From SCGC-AG-212-J23 sp035762345 (GTDB lineage Bacteria > Pseudomonadota > Gammaproteobacteria > Burkholderiales > SG8-39): 14,006 nt of DNA. The stretch spans positions 1 through 14,006 of the forward strand of contig DASTPE010000086.1 of the NCBI GenBank assembly GCA_035762345.1, read 5' to 3'. This document shows positions 5,120 to 12,348 of this stretch, piece by piece; the first letter of the stretch is position 1; the number at the start of each line of letters is the position of its first letter. The notes under the pieces are model-generated. The model made no database searches. It worked only from the letters and a program-made list of their open reading frames with translations, and was not told the origin of the DNA. Position numbers and translations under genes: made by a program.

Positions 5120-8100
5120 GTGCGGCTGCCCGAGCTCTCCATTCGCCGACCGGTGCTCGCCACCGTGATGAGCCTCATGATCGTGCTGATCGGCGCGATT
5201 TCCTTCTCGCGACTGTCGGTGCGCGAGTATCCGAAGATCGATACGCCGGTGGTCTCGGTGCGCACGGTGTACAAGGGCGCGAGCCCGCAGGTGATGGAGT
5301 CGCAGATCACGCAGCCGCTCGAGGACTCGATCGCCGGCATCGAGGGCGTGCGCACGGTGAAGTCGGTGTCGCGCGAGGAAGTGAGCCAGATCGCGGTGGA
5401 GTTTGTCCCGGAGCGCAACGTCGACTCGGCGGCGAACGACGTGCGCGACCGCGTGGCGCGCGTGCGCGCGCTGCTCCCCGAGGCAGCCGACGAATCGGTG
5501 GTCTCGAAGATCGAGGCCGACGCGCAGGCGATCATCTGGATGGGCCTTTCCAGCGACAAGCATTCCTCGCTCGAGCTGTCGGACTACGCCGATCGCTATA
5601 TCGCCGATCGCCTGAAGACGCTGCCCGGCGTCGCCTCCGTCATCATCGGCGGCGGCCGGCGTTACGCGATGCGCATCTGGCTCGACCGCGAGCGGCTCGC
5701 CGCCTATTCGCTCACGCCGCAGGATGTGGAGAACGCGCTCAAGCGCCAGAACGTGGAGATCCCGGCGGGGCGCATCGAGTCCGCGCGCCGCGAGTTCACG
5801 GTGCTCGCCGAAGCCGATCTGCGCACCGCCGAGCAGTTCAACAACATGATCATCGTCGAGAACCGCGGCTACCCGGTCAGGCTGCGCGACGTGGGCTCGG
5901 CGCGGCTCGGCGCGCTCGACGAGCGCAGCGTGATCCGCCGCAACGGCCAGCCCGGCGTCGGCCTCGGCATCGTGAAGCAGTCCACCGCCAACACGCTGTC
6001 GGTGGCGCAGGCGGCGAAGGCGGAGATGGCGCGCATCCAGCCGGCCCTGCCCGAAGGCATGCAGCTGCAGGTCTCGTTCGACTCCTCGCTCTTCATCGAA
6101 CGCTCGATCGACTCGGTGTACCGTGCCATGGGCGAGGCGGTGCTGCTCGTGATGGCGGTGATCTTCGTGTTCCTGCGCTCGCTGCGCGCGACGCTGATCC
6201 CCTTCGTCACCATCCCGGTGTCGCTCGTCGGCTCGTTCTTCTTCCTCTATCTCATGGGCTTCACGATCAACGTGCTCACGCTGCTCGGCGTGGTGCTCGC
6301 GATCGGCCTGGTCGTGGACGACGCGATCGTGGTGCTGGAGAACTGCCACCGCCACGTGGAGATGGGGAAGCACCCGGTGCAGGCCTCGGCCGACGGCTCG
6401 CGCGAGATCGCGTTCGCCGTGGTCGCAATGTCGCTCACGCTGACCGCGGTGTTCGCCCCGGTCGCCTTCGTGCCCGGCAACACCGGGAAGCTGTTCGCGG
6501 AGTTCGCCCTCACCGTGGCGGCGGCGGTGGCGGTGTCGGGCTTCATCGCGCTTACGCTCACTCCGATGATGTGCTCCAAGATCCTCAAGGAGCACGAAAA
6601 GCACGGCGGCATCTATCTCGCCATGGAGCGCTTCTTTCAGCGAATCACCGACAGCTATCGGCGCGCCGTAGGTTTCACCTTGAAGAAGCCTTTCATTCCG
6701 GCTGCCGCGTTCGCCCTGGTGGTGGCCGGCACGGTCTTCACGTACGCAAAACTGAGGCATGAGCTCTCGCCGCTGGAGGACCGGGGCTACTTCCTCACGC
6801 TCGTCAACGCGCCCGAAGGCGCGTCCATGGAGTACACCGACAGCTACGTGCGTGCGGTGGAGCGTATGTATGCCGAGGGCGTGCCCGAGATCCGCAGCAT
6901 GTTCGCCGTGGTGGCGCCGGGCCTGGAGCGCCCCAATCCCGTGAACTTCGGCGTCACCTTCGCGCAGCTCGCTCCGTGGGAAGAGCGCGACCGCAAGACC
7001 CAGCAGATCACCGCTTCGATGGCGCCTCGCCTCTCGGCGGCGCTGCCGGGGGTGCTCGCGTTTCCAGTGAATCCGAATTCGCTCGGCCAGGGATTCCGCA
7101 CGCCGCAGGTCCAGTTCGTGCTCCAGGACAATAGCTACGAAGACCTCGACGCCTCGGTCAACAAGATCCTCGAGAAGGCGAGAACGTCGGGATCGATCGT
7201 GAACGCCGACTCGGACTTGAAGCTCAACAAGCCTCAGCTCTCGGTCGACATCGACCGCGAGAAGGCAGCGGCGCTCGGCATCGACGTCGAAGTGATCGGG
7301 CGCACGCTCGAGACGCTGCTCGGCGGGCGCCAGGTCACGCGCTTCAAGCGCGAGGGCAAGCAGTACGACGTGGTGGTGCAGCTCGAAGCGAAGGACCGCA
7401 GTACGCCGGCGGATCTCACCTCGATCTACGTACGCGCGCGCGACGGCACGCTGGTCCAGCTCTCGAATCTGGTGCGAGTGCGCGAGACCGTGGCGGCGAA
7501 GGAGCTCAACCACTTCAACCGTGCACGGGCGGCGATCGTTTCGGCCAACGTGGCGCCCGGCTCGACGCTCGGCGAGGCACTCGATTTCCTCGACGATATC
7601 GCGAGGCAGATTCTTCCTGCCAGCGCGCGCACCGACCTGGACGGCGTTTCGCGCGAGTTCCGCGAGTCGGGCGCCGGACTGGCGTTCGTGATCCTGTTCG
7701 CCGCGCTCTTCATCTACCTCATGCTTTCGGCCCAGTTCGAAAGCTTCGTCTCCCCCTTCGTCATCATGCTCACGGTTCCGCTCGCAGGCCTGGGCGCGCT
7801 TGCCGCCATTTGGCTCACCGGCGGAACGCTCAACGTGTATTCCAAGGTCGGCCTCGTCATGCTGATCGGGCTCATCACCAAGCACGGCATCCTGATCGTG
7901 GAATTCGCGAACCAGCTGCGCGACCGCGGGCTCGCTGCGGCCGAGGCGGTGGCGCAAGCGGCGACGCTGCGCCTGCGGCCAATCCTGATGACGACCGGCG
8001 CCATGGTGCTGGGCGCGCTGCCGCTCGCGCTCGCCGTCGGGGCCGGCGCCGAAGCGCGCCAGGCGATCGGCTGGGTCATCGTCGGCGGGTTGCTCGTGGG

Positions 8101-8200
8101 CACGCTGTTCACGCTGTTCGTGATACCGGCCGCTTACCTGCTTCTTGTCCGGAGCAGAAAGACCCCCGTCAAGGTGACAAGTGCAGTCCCGGCTGCTTGA
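5120..8200 (+). CDS. RND efflux pump, HAE1-type inner-membrane transporter
   Basis: The 1026-residue protein is a full-length AcrB/MexB-type proton-driven exporter of drugs or other hydrophobic compounds. It has the N-terminal membrane helix (ATVMSLMIVLIGAISF, 14-29), first porter domain (TPVVSVRTVYKGASP, 42-56), and helices 2-6 with the conserved GLVVDDAIVVLEN carrying Asp400 and Asp401. The second large periplasmic loop and helices 8-12 follow, with GLITKHGILIVEFANQ (Lys921) and MTTGAMVLGALPLALAVGAG (957-976). Asp-Asp, Lys and Thr correspond to the AcrB proton-relay residues. The GTG at 5120 is chosen because MRLPELSIRRPVLATVM is the family's usual N-terminus; longer upstream reading lies within the adaptor gene. 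No outer-membrane factor gene lies nearby, so it may share a TolC-like channel. Confidence 0.95.
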   Translation: MRLPELSIRRPVLATVMSLMIVLIGAISFSRLSVREYPKIDTPVVSVRTVYKGASPQVMESQITQPLEDSIAGIEGVRTVKSVSREEVSQIAVEFVPERNVDSAANDVRDRVARVRALLPEAADESVVSKIEADAQAIIWMGLSSDKHSSLELSDYADRYIADRLKTLPGVASVIIGGGRRYAMRIWLDRERLAAYSLTPQDVENALKRQNVEIPAGRIESARREFTVLAEADLRTAEQFNNMIIVENRGYPVRLRDVGSARLGALDERSVIRRNGQPGVGLGIVKQSTANTLSVAQAAKAEMARIQPALPEGMQLQVSFDSSLFIERSIDSVYRAMGEAVLLVMAVIFVFLRSLRATLIPFVTIPVSLVGSFFFLYLMGFTINVLTLLGVVLAIGLVVDDAIVVLENCHRHVEMGKHPVQASADGSREIAFAVVAMSLTLTAVFAPVAFVPGNTGKLFAEFALTVAAAVAVSGFIALTLTPMMCSKILKEHEKHGGIYLAMERFFQRITDSYRRAVGFTLKKPFIPAAAFALVVAGTVFTYAKLRHELSPLEDRGYFLTLVNAPEGASMEYTDSYVRAVERMYAEGVPEIRSMFAVVAPGLERPNPVNFGVTFAQLAPWEERDRKTQQITASMAPRLSAALPGVLAFPVNPNSLGQGFRTPQVQFVLQDNSYEDLDASVNKILEKARTSGSIVNADSDLKLNKPQLSVDIDREKAAALGIDVEVIGRTLETLLGGRQVTRFKREGKQYDVVVQLEAKDRSTPADLTSIYVRARDGTLVQLSNLVRVRETVAAKELNHFNRARAAIVSANVAPGSTLGEALDFLDDIARQILPASARTDLDGVSREFRESGAGLAFVILFAALFIYLMLSAQFESFVSPFVIMLTVPLAGLGALAAIWLTGGTLNVYSKVGLVMLIGLITKHGILIVEFANQLRDRGLAAAEAVAQAATLRLRPILMTTGAMVLGALPLALAVGAGAEARQAIGWVIVGGLLVGTLFTLFVIPAAYLLLVRSRKTPVKVTSAVPAA

Positions 8201-8882
8201 AGGCGACAGTGCGCTCGTGACCGGCGCCGCGCGCGGCATCGGCCGCGGCATCGCCGACGCGCTCGAGGCCGAAGGCGCCCGCGTCTTCCGCGCCGATGTC
8301 GAGCAAGCGGATCTCTCGAAGGCCGGCGAAGCCGCCCGCCTGGCTGACGACGCGATTCGTTCGCTCGGCAACGTGTCGATCTTGGTGCACTGCGCCAGTC
8401 CGAAGCGGCAGGAGAGCCAGACGGTTCTCCAGGCAACGTGGGAGCAATGGCGCGAAATGCTCTCCATCAACCTCGATGCGGCTTTTGTGCTGACACAGAG
8501 AATCGGTCGGCACATGAAAGACAACAAAGTCAAGGGCCGGATGCTGATCGTGACTTCACTTCATGCCGAGTCGCCGCGCAACCTGCCGCACTACAGCGCC
8601 GCCAAGGCGGGCCAGACGATGCTCGTCAAGGAGCTTGCGCGCGCTCTGGGGCCGCACGGTATCCGCGTCAATGCGATCGCCCCGGGCGCGATCCCCGGCG
8701 GCGGCTTTCAGGCGCCGCCCGGAATGGTTGAAAAGATTCCGCTCGGGCGCTTCGGCACGCCGGCCGACGTCGCCGGCATGGCGGTCGCGGTGCTATCCGA
8801 GCGCTTCGGCGCCTACGTCACCGGCGCGTCCATCGTCGTCGACGGCGGCATCGCGCTACATAACTGGATCGCTCCCGCTTGA
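8181..8882 (+). CDS. Short-chain dehydrogenase/reductase (SDR)
   Basis: The 233-residue classical SDR is a cytosolic NAD(P)-dependent oxidoreductase. Visible motifs are the Rossmann dinucleotide site TGAARGIG (14-21), helix-4 Asn97 (LSINLDAAF), a catalytic serine probably Ser126 in VTSLHAESPRN, YSAAK (Tyr138, Lys142), RVNAIAPGAIPGG (162-174) and VTGASIVVDGGIA (213-225). The usual NNAG is replaced by VHCASPKRQ, and the Ser-Tyr gap is one shorter than is typical, so the substrate is open. Asp39 after the second strand (VFRADVEQ) suggests NAD preference. It starts with GTG behind AAGGTGA, 20 bases inside the end of the pump gene, so it is co-transcribed with the pump. A functional tie to efflux is not established. 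Confidence 0.88.
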   Translation: MQSRLLEGDSALVTGAARGIGRGIADALEAEGARVFRADVEQADLSKAGEAARLADDAIRSLGNVSILVHCASPKRQESQTVLQATWEQWREMLSINLDAAFVLTQRIGRHMKDNKVKGRMLIVTSLHAESPRNLPHYSAAKAGQTMLVKELARALGPHGIRVNAIAPGAIPGGGFQAPPGMVEKIPLGRFGTPADVAGMAVAVLSERFGAYVTGASIVVDGGIALHNWIAPA

Positions 8883-8894
8883 AGTAAAGCCGCG

Positions 8895-9074
8895 ATGGCC
8901 AACGGGCGCGAAAACCTGGTCTGGCCGGTGGTCCTGATCGTGCTGGGCGTGCTGTTCCTCGCGCACAACCTCGAGTTCCTGCAGTGGCGCCAGCTGCGCG
9001 AGATCCTCTCCACCTGGTGGCCGCTCATCCTCATCGCGCTCGGCATCGCTCAGCTTGCCCGGCGCCGCAGGTAG
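8895..9074 (+). CDS. Small two-helix membrane protein, LiaI/LiaF-like transmembrane region (DUF5668-type)
   Basis: This 59-residue ORF reads MANGRENLVWPVVLIVLGVL..., with two hydrophobic helices (about 8-24 and 42-55). A short charged loop (EFLQWRQLREIL) separates them, and the tail is basic (ARRRR). The pattern VVLIVLGVLFLAHNL, then WWPLILIALGIAQL, matches the LiaI-LiaF-like membrane region found in small envelope proteins. Function is unknown; relatives are linked to envelope-stress sensing in other bacteria, which may not apply here. It begins 12 bases after the SDR stop and ends directly against the acyl-CoA dehydrogenase ATG (TAGATG), so it is an operon member. The ribosome site is weak. 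At this length it is easily missed by gene callers. Confidence 0.75.
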   Translation: MANGRENLVWPVVLIVLGVLFLAHNLEFLQWRQLREILSTWWPLILIALGIAQLARRRR

Positions 9075-10214
9075 ATGGACTTCTCGCTCACCCAGGAGCA
9101 GGAACGCATCCGCGAGGCAATCGCGAAACTGTGCGAGCGCTTTCCCGACGAGTACTGGCTCAAGCGCGACCGCGAGGGCGGCTTCCCGGCGGATTTCCAC
9201 CAGGCGTTCGCGCGTGACGGCTGGCTCGGCATCGCGATGCCGGAAGCCTACGGCGGCGCCGGGCTCGGCATCACCGAGGCGGCGGTCATGATGCAGGCGA
9301 TCGCCGAGTCGGGCGCGGGGTTCAGCGGGGCGTCGGCCGTGCACATGAACATCTTCGGCCTGAACCCGGTCGTAGTGTTCGGCACCGAGCAGCAGAAGAT
9401 GCGCATGTTGCCGCCGCTCATCGCGGGCAAGGAGCGCGCCTGCTTCGCTGTGACCGAGCCGAACACCGGCCTCAATACAAAGAAGATCAAGGTGAAGGCT
9501 GAAAAACGCGGACGCACGTATGTCGTGTCCGGTCAGAAGGTGTGGATCTCCACGGCGCAGGTTGCGGAGAAGGTTCTTCTTCTGGCGCGAGCGGACGCCG
9601 GCCTCACGCTCTTCTACACGGATTTGGACAGAAAATACGTGGAGGTCCGCGAGATCGACAAGATGGGCCGGCACGCGGTCGACTCGAACCAGGTGTTCTT
9701 CGACGCGCTGCCGGTGCCCGAGGCCGACCGCATCGGCGAGGAGGGCAAGGGCTTCGAGTACATCCTGCACGGCATGAACCCCGAGCGCATCCTGATCGCC
9801 GCCGAGCTCGTGGGCCTCGGCCGCTGCGCGGTGAAGCGCGCGTCGGACTACGCGAAGGAGCGAGTGGTGTTCGACCGGCCGATCGGCCAGAACCAGTCGA
9901 TCCAGCATCCGCTCGCCGCGAACTGGATGTCGCTCGAGGCGGCCAACCTGATGGCGTTCAAGGCGGCGTCGCTTTACGACGCGGCCAAGCCTTGCGGCGC
10001 CGAGGCGAACGCCGCCAAGTATCTCGCCGGCGAGGCCTGCTTCGAAGCGTGCCAGCAGGCCGTGATGACCTTCGGCGGCTTCGGCTACGCGCGCGAGTAC
10101 CACGTCGAGCGCTACCTGCGCGAGTCTTTCGTCGGCCGCATCGCGCCGGTGAGCCGCGAGCTCATCCTGTGCTTCATCGCGGAGCGCGTGCTCGGCCTGC
10201 CGAAGTCCTACTGA
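9075..10214 (+). CDS. Acyl-CoA dehydrogenase family protein
   Basis: The 379-residue flavoenzyme has the full ACAD layout: N-terminal helical domain (MDFSLTQEQERIREAIAKL), beta-domain with FAVTEPNTGLNTKKIKVKAE (124-143) and GQKVWIST (153-160), and C-terminal helical domain with RVVFDRPIGQNQSIQHPLA (263-281) and TFGGFGYAREYHVERYLRE (332-350). It should oxidise an acyl-CoA at alpha-beta and pass electrons to ETF. The catalytic glutamate of medium- and short-chain enzymes, in the C-terminal YEGT motif, is replaced here (GRIAPVSREL). Glu237 in NPERILIAAE matches the alternative helix-G base used by isovaleryl-CoA and long-chain dehydrogenases, so activity is likely. The chain substrate is unknown. 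Start: TAGATG junction with the small membrane gene. Confidence 0.93.
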   Translation: MDFSLTQEQERIREAIAKLCERFPDEYWLKRDREGGFPADFHQAFARDGWLGIAMPEAYGGAGLGITEAAVMMQAIAESGAGFSGASAVHMNIFGLNPVVVFGTEQQKMRMLPPLIAGKERACFAVTEPNTGLNTKKIKVKAEKRGRTYVVSGQKVWISTAQVAEKVLLLARADAGLTLFYTDLDRKYVEVREIDKMGRHAVDSNQVFFDALPVPEADRIGEEGKGFEYILHGMNPERILIAAELVGLGRCAVKRASDYAKERVVFDRPIGQNQSIQHPLAANWMSLEAANLMAFKAASLYDAAKPCGAEANAAKYLAGEACFEACQQAVMTFGGFGYAREYHVERYLRESFVGRIAPVSRELILCFIAERVLGLPKSY

Positions 10215-10225
10215 CAAATGCGGTG

Positions 10226-10387
10226 ATGACGTACGCCTTAATCGCCTTCCTCCACCACCTCGGCGCGTTCGCGGTTCTGGCGGCGATCGTGGCCGTGCCG
10301 GCCATCCGGCGTACCCTGCACCTCGAGCTCATCGGCGTGGCGGTGATCCTGCTTGCCGCCGCGCTGATGGCGAAAGGCATCGGCTAG
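10226..10387 (+). pseudogene. 53-residue membrane ORF, apparently an internally deleted DUF2214 protein
   Basis: The ORF encodes an N-terminal part, MTYALIAFLHHLGAFAVLAA, joined by a few residues to RRTLHLELIGVAVILLAAAL and the end MAKGIG. From memory, DUF2214 membrane proteins are about 150 residues with four helices, begin with ALxAFLHHLAAF and end with a similar LEL...LAALMARGxG. Both ends are kept here, but the middle two helices and loops (about 90-100 residues) are missing and the frame is intact. It is either a decayed gene or a working two-helix microprotein. It starts 12 bases after the dehydrogenase stop with no clear ribosome site (a GTG lies directly before the ATG), and its last four bases overlap the convergent SRPBCC gene. 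Family assignment is from recall. Confidence 0.55.
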
Positions 10388-10911
10388 CGGATCGTCCGAC
10401 CGCCGCGCGTGCCGCTCGCACCGCCGCCGGTTCGCGTACCGCCGCGCGCGGTTTTCCGACCGCCGTGCACTTCGCCGCGCCAGGCACCAGTCTCTGTGCC
10501 GCGGCTTTCGATGAACTTCTTGAAGTCTTCGACAGTGTTCTGCACGCGCGCGCTGAATACGCCGATCGCGTCGCCGGTCTTCTCCACCACGCCCTCGGGG
10601 TCGTACTCCATGATGAGGCGCACCCGCGTGCGGTCGTGCGACACCGGCTCGAACCGCACGGTGCCGGCGTTCGGCGCCCCCGAGGTGCTACGCCACGCGA
10701 TCACCTGGTCGGGCACCTGCTCGGTGATCTCCGAGTCCCACTCCTTGTCCTTGCCCCAGATTTCCGCGTGCCAATGCACGTGGGTATCGTCGAGCTGCTT
10801 GACTTCCTTCACGCCGGCCATGAAGCGCGGGAAATCCTCGAACTGAGTCCACTGGTTGTAGACCGCGCGCACAGGGCAGGCGACTTCAATCGATTTCTCG
10901 ATCCTTTCCAT
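10384..10911 (-). CDS. SRPBCC-family (cyclase/dehydrase-like) protein with Arg/Gly-rich tail
   Basis: The 175-residue protein has a START/Bet v1-like fold of the polyketide cyclase/dehydrase group: RIEKSIEVACPVRAVYNQW (3-21), FEDFPRFMAGVKEVKQLDD (24-42), WDSEITEQVPDQVIAWRSTS (58-77), and the long C-terminal helix VFSARVQNTVEDFKKFIESR (118-137). Such domains bind hydrophobic ligands; the ligand is unknown. Residues 143-175 form a low-complexity basic tail rich in Gly, Arg and Thr (GGRKTARGG, GTRGGRTIR) that is not part of the fold. The ATG at 10911 is chosen because the domain begins there, with a weak GAGGG 11 bases upstream; an in-frame start further up (11037) adds residues unlike the family. 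The 3' end overlaps the DUF2214 remnant by four bases. Confidence 0.85.
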   Translation of the reverse strand: MERIEKSIEVACPVRAVYNQWTQFEDFPRFMAGVKEVKQLDDTHVHWHAEIWGKDKEWDSEITEQVPDQVIAWRSTSGAPNAGTVRFEPVSHDRTRVRLIMEYDPEGVVEKTGDAIGVFSARVQNTVEDFKKFIESRGTETGAWRGEVHGGRKTARGGTRTGGGASGTRGGRTIR

Positions 10912-11058
10912 ATGTGTAGTAGCCCTCGCTGAATTTGACTTCAGTAGGCGACGCCGCAAGAACCATTCCTCTCTGTCGGTGTGTAACAACGCGGGCACGG
11001 CGTTTGCGTGAGCTGCGCCGCAGTCCCCAACCACCACTTTCTCGAGGAGACGCAGACC

Positions 11059-11382
11059 ATGATTCTGAAAGCGCTTACCGCCGCGACCGCAGCCGCGCTT
11101 CTCGCCCTGTCGGGCGCAACACTAGCCCAAACGTCGGGCTCCAGCAGCACCGGCGCGAGCGGTACTAGCGGCAGCTCCGCCAGCGGCGCTTCCACCGACG
11201 TGCCGGCGAAGTGCGCAGCTCTTACCGGCACCGACCGCGAGAAGTGCATACAGGAGGCGAAAGGCCAAGCCTCCGGTGGAGCGGCCGGCGGCACGTCGGG
11301 CTCGAGCAGCCCATCGCCTTCTCCGGCCCCGTCGGGCAGCGGCGGCATGTCGGGTAGCGGAAGCGGCGACGCCAAGAAGTAG
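11059..11382 (+). CDS. Secreted Ser/Gly-rich small protein of unknown function
   Basis: The 107-residue protein has a clear signal peptide (MILKALTAATAAALLALSGA, cleavage probably after about residue 23, ATLA). A disordered Ser/Gly/Thr-rich segment (24-47) is followed by a short structured core, VPAKCAALTGTDREKCIQEA (48-67), with two cysteines (52 and 63) that could form a disulfide. The C-terminal part is Ser/Gly/Pro-rich and ends in DAKK. I do not recognise a characterised family; small exported proteins with a similar C-x10-C core between low-complexity arms are common in betaproteobacteria. The start is supported by GAGGAGA eight bases upstream. It is divergent from the SRPBCC gene across a 147-base gap and stands alone as a transcription unit. 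Confidence 0.78.
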   Translation: MILKALTAATAAALLALSGATLAQTSGSSSTGASGTSGSSASGASTDVPAKCAALTGTDREKCIQEAKGQASGGAAGGTSGSSSPSPSPAPSGSGGMSGSGSGDAKK

Positions 11383-11413
11383 GAAGCAGAGCCGTCAGGA
11401 AGCAGCGCGGTTC

Positions 11414-11440
11414 GGTCGGGGTCCCGAGCGGTCCCCGGCC
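11414..11440 (+). terminator. Possible hairpin downstream of the secreted-protein gene
   Basis: GGTCGGGG (11414-11421) can pair with CCCCGGCC (11433-11440), including one G-U pair, around an 11-base loop. It lies about 30 bases after the stop codon. No clear T-run follows, only TTT at 11447-11449, so a standard intrinsic terminator is uncertain. Confidence 0.3.
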
Positions 11441-11540
11441 GTCGCGTTTCTGGCGCCGTTCGGGCCTTTGACACGCCGGTACGGCGCTTGCATCGCGACT
11501 TCGGCGTCGCGTGTCGCGTAGTTGTACCGATCGACCGCGG

Positions 11541-11565
11541 CAAGTAGAAATTGCTCAGGAAGCAA
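11541..11565 (-). terminator. Possible weak terminator of the racemase-like gene
   Basis: On the minus strand TTGCT and AGCAA form a five-base-pair stem with a five-base loop (11565-11551), followed at once by TTTCTACTT. It lies about 28 bases past the stop of the minus-strand gene. The stem is short, so this is tentative. Confidence 0.33.
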
Positions 11566-11593
11566 CTGCGGTTCGGAAAAGTAGCGATGCGAT

Positions 11594-12343
11594 TCAGTGC
11601 TCCATCAAGAGCGATCCCCAGCCGGGGATGCGGTCGCGGATGCCCTGGTCGCGCAGGGCGTACCAATAAGTCGCGGTGTTGATCGCGATCACGGGCTTGC
11701 CGAGCCAGAATTCGGCGGCCGCGGCGACTTCGGCCATGGCGAGATTGGTGCCGACCTGGACCACGGCGTCGACCTTTCCTCGGTTCGCGCGCACGATGGC
11801 GTCGCGCAGCTTCTCTTTCGACACATGCGCGATGAGGGTCGGGCTGCCGCATTTCAGGCCGACCAGGTTCACCACCTGGTAGCCGGATTCGGTGAAGAAA
11901 CGGCGCACCTGGCGATCGCCGATCGGCATGTACGGCGTGATCACCCCCAGGCGCCGCACGCTCCGGCCATAGGCGCGTAGCGCCGCGCGGCAGGCGTCCG
12001 ACCCCATCGCTACCCCGCGCTTCGCGGTCGATAGCAATTTTCGCTTCAGTTTTCGGGAGCCCTCCAGTCCGTCCCAGAACGTTTCGGCCGACATGCCGAG
12101 CACCACGTAGTCCGGGTCGCAGGTGAGCGCCGCCTCGAGCGCGGGGAAGAGCGCGCGGCGGATCGCGTCCATCATCGCCATGAACGAGCGATCGCCGCTC
12201 ACGCGCATATCGGGGATGACGAGGCGTGAATGATGGTTGGTCACGCCCCAGGGGCGCATGGCGTCGAACTCTGGCTGCACCGAGGTATTGGTGGAGGGTG
12301 CGAGTACGGCGAACTTGGCGCGATGGCCGAGCGAGTCGGTCAC
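11594..12343 (-). CDS. Maleate isomerase / Asp-Glu racemase superfamily protein lacking both family cysteines
   Basis: The 249-residue protein follows the two-domain layout of the maleate cis-trans isomerase and arylmalonate decarboxylase group: KFAVLAPSTNTSVQPEFDAM (10-29), PDYVVLGMSAETFWDG (77-92), RRLGVITPYMPIGDRQVRRF (130-149), VDAVVQVGTNLAMAEV (191-206) and KPVIAINTATYWYAL (216-230). These enzymes use one or two cysteines, usually in CTS- and CTN-like motifs, as acid/base or nucleophile. Here the positions read GMS (83-85) and GTN (198-200), and Cys75, Cys118 and Cys165 lie elsewhere, so the chemistry must differ. The start is GTG (minus strand of 12341-12343), with no clear ribosome site. 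It is divergent from the coiled-coil gene, 32 bases apart. The substrate is probably a small dicarboxylate, by family only. Confidence 0.8.
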   Translation of the reverse strand: MTDSLGHRAKFAVLAPSTNTSVQPEFDAMRPWGVTNHHSRLVIPDMRVSGDRSFMAMMDAIRRALFPALEAALTCDPDYVVLGMSAETFWDGLEGSRKLKRKLLSTAKRGVAMGSDACRAALRAYGRSVRRLGVITPYMPIGDRQVRRFFTESGYQVVNLVGLKCGSPTLIAHVSKEKLRDAIVRANRGKVDAVVQVGTNLAMAEVAAAAEFWLGKPVIAINTATYWYALRDQGIRDRIPGWGSLLMEH

Positions 12344-12348
12344 GGCGT

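Larger units (their letters stand above)
11383..11593. other. Intergenic stretch between convergent genes
   Basis: These 211 bases lie between the 3' ends of the secreted-protein gene and the racemase-like gene. Frames across it show no convincing gene. It holds two weak hairpins described separately, one facing each gene, and nothing else I can support. Confidence 0.6.

Noticed and set aside
4009..5559. A 516-codon minus-strand open frame opposite the adaptor gene
   Set aside because: Low-complexity composition, no family motif, wholly antisense to the membrane fusion protein and pump start.
5066..8533. A 1155-codon open frame on the minus strand opposite the RND pump and SDR genes
   Set aside because: The translation is a His/Arg/Glu-rich run without any domain pattern. 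It is antisense to two well-supported genes and is explained by high third-position GC.
8856..10217. A 453-codon minus-strand open frame opposite the acyl-CoA dehydrogenase
   Set aside because: Composition typical of a GC shadow frame; the plus strand has full ACAD motifs.
10935..10963. TTGACT at 10935-10940 as a -35 box for the secreted-protein gene
   Set aside because: No acceptable -10 hexamer lies 16-18 bases downstream, and the site is more than 100 bases from the start codon.
10912..11037. N-terminal extension of the SRPBCC gene up to an in-frame start
   Set aside because: The added residues do not resemble the family, and the domain begins right at the 10911 ATG.
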